NCBI GenBank assembly: GCA_035292685.1
Contig: DATDPP010000004.1
Location: 1-29,592 of the forward strand
Reading direction: 5' to 3'
DNA from: JALYNX01 sp035292685
Lineage (GTDB): Bacteria; Actinomycetota; Acidimicrobiia; Spongiisociales; ZC4RG35
DNA: 29,592 bases
A program made the position numbers and the translations under genes. The notes below the pieces were generated by a model. The model saw only the letters and a program-made list of their open reading frames with translations, was not told where the DNA came from and did not search any database. Positions 29,421 through 29,592 of the stretch are shown one piece after another (the first letter of the stretch is position 1; each line of letters opens with the position of its first letter).

Positions 29421-29592
29421 GCCGTCTCACTCGCTTCGAGCACTACCGCTACCTGGGCGCCCGCGACACCATGTCGTTCTACGACTGCGATGACGAGGGG
29501 CAATTCGAGGAGTTGAAGAGCAGGGTCGAGGACGAAGACCTGGTGAACCGCAACCGTTTGCAGGCTTTCGCCCCCGACACCCCCGAGGAAGC
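29417..29592 (+). CDS. Unknown protein, N-terminal part only (cut by window edge)
   Basis: ATG 29417 overlaps the TGA of the zinc-ribbon gene and is preceded by GGAGGA, so this is a real coupled start. The 58 visible residues begin SRLTRFEHYRYLGARDTMSF, continue YDCDDEGQFEELKSRVEDED and end in a QAFAPDTPEE segment at the edge. The stretch is charged, without membrane segment or recognisable domain. The frame stays open to the last base. Confidence 0.75.
   Translation, partial: MSRLTRFEHYRYLGARDTMSFYDCDDEGQFEELKSRVEDEDLVNRNRLQAFAPDTPEE

Overview
The window is high-GC bacterial chromosome with dense, tightly packed genes, many GTG/TTG starts and many ATGA start-stop overlaps. The gene content points to an actinobacterium, probably an uncultured Acidimicrobiia-like lineage: a DUF222/13E12-type HNH nuclease remnant, a DevR/DevS-like two-component pair, F420-type luciferase-like oxidoreductases, SUF iron-sulfur genes with SufU and a Rieske ferredoxin, and a FadE5-like acyl-CoA dehydrogenase. 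The class-level placement is an inference; no rRNA or ribosomal gene is present to fix it. No tRNA, rRNA or CRISPR array was seen.

Layout. 1-1430: a small membrane protein, a broken DUF222/HNH nuclease gene with a palindromic element inside it, and a tiny membrane ORF. 1427-3796: a two-domain GNAT acetyltransferase convergent with a PLP-dependent decarboxylase. 3807-8428: a redox/stress block with a NarL/DevR-type response regulator, a divergent GAF histidine kinase, an SRPBCC-like protein, an FMN-binding split-barrel protein, a CBS-pair protein and a divergent multicopper oxidase that carries an extra N-terminal blue-copper domain. A perfect 18-bp palindrome lies in the last divergent promoter region. 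8448-12509: a RibD-C reductase, a membrane alpha/beta hydrolase and a class III aminotransferase. 12511-12977: a DUF559 nuclease gene bracketed by palindromic arms. 12978-15496: a sigma-70 factor divergent from a DUF4015-type protein.

15552-22941 is the iron-sulfur and metabolic block. On the + strand it runs sufD, Rieske ferredoxin, sufC, M42-like peptidase and fumC. On the - strand it runs sufC (a second copy), sufS and sufU. Both suf transcription units begin with a similar 26-bp element (20 of 26 bases identical), a candidate common operator. sufB is absent from the window. 23051-25985 holds a - strand cluster: YbaK-type deacylase, LLM oxidoreductase, prephenate dehydrogenase with an ACT domain, and a second LLM gene that has lost its middle. 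26075-28512 is a TetR regulator divergent from an acyl-CoA dehydrogenase, with GAGT/ACTC half-sites between them. 28576-29592 is a coupled trio of unknown genes, the last cut by the window edge.

The least explained material is the set of repeats. (i) DUF559-associated palindromic arms A and B occur once around the nuclease and once without it, inside the broken HNH gene. (ii) Three intergenic arrays of a degenerate 7-bp unit (ACGGATN/NATCCGT) supply gene stop codons. (iii) A 48-bp perfect palindrome with no spacer follows tetR. The DUF559 unit and the shared suf operator are the best candidates for something undescribed.
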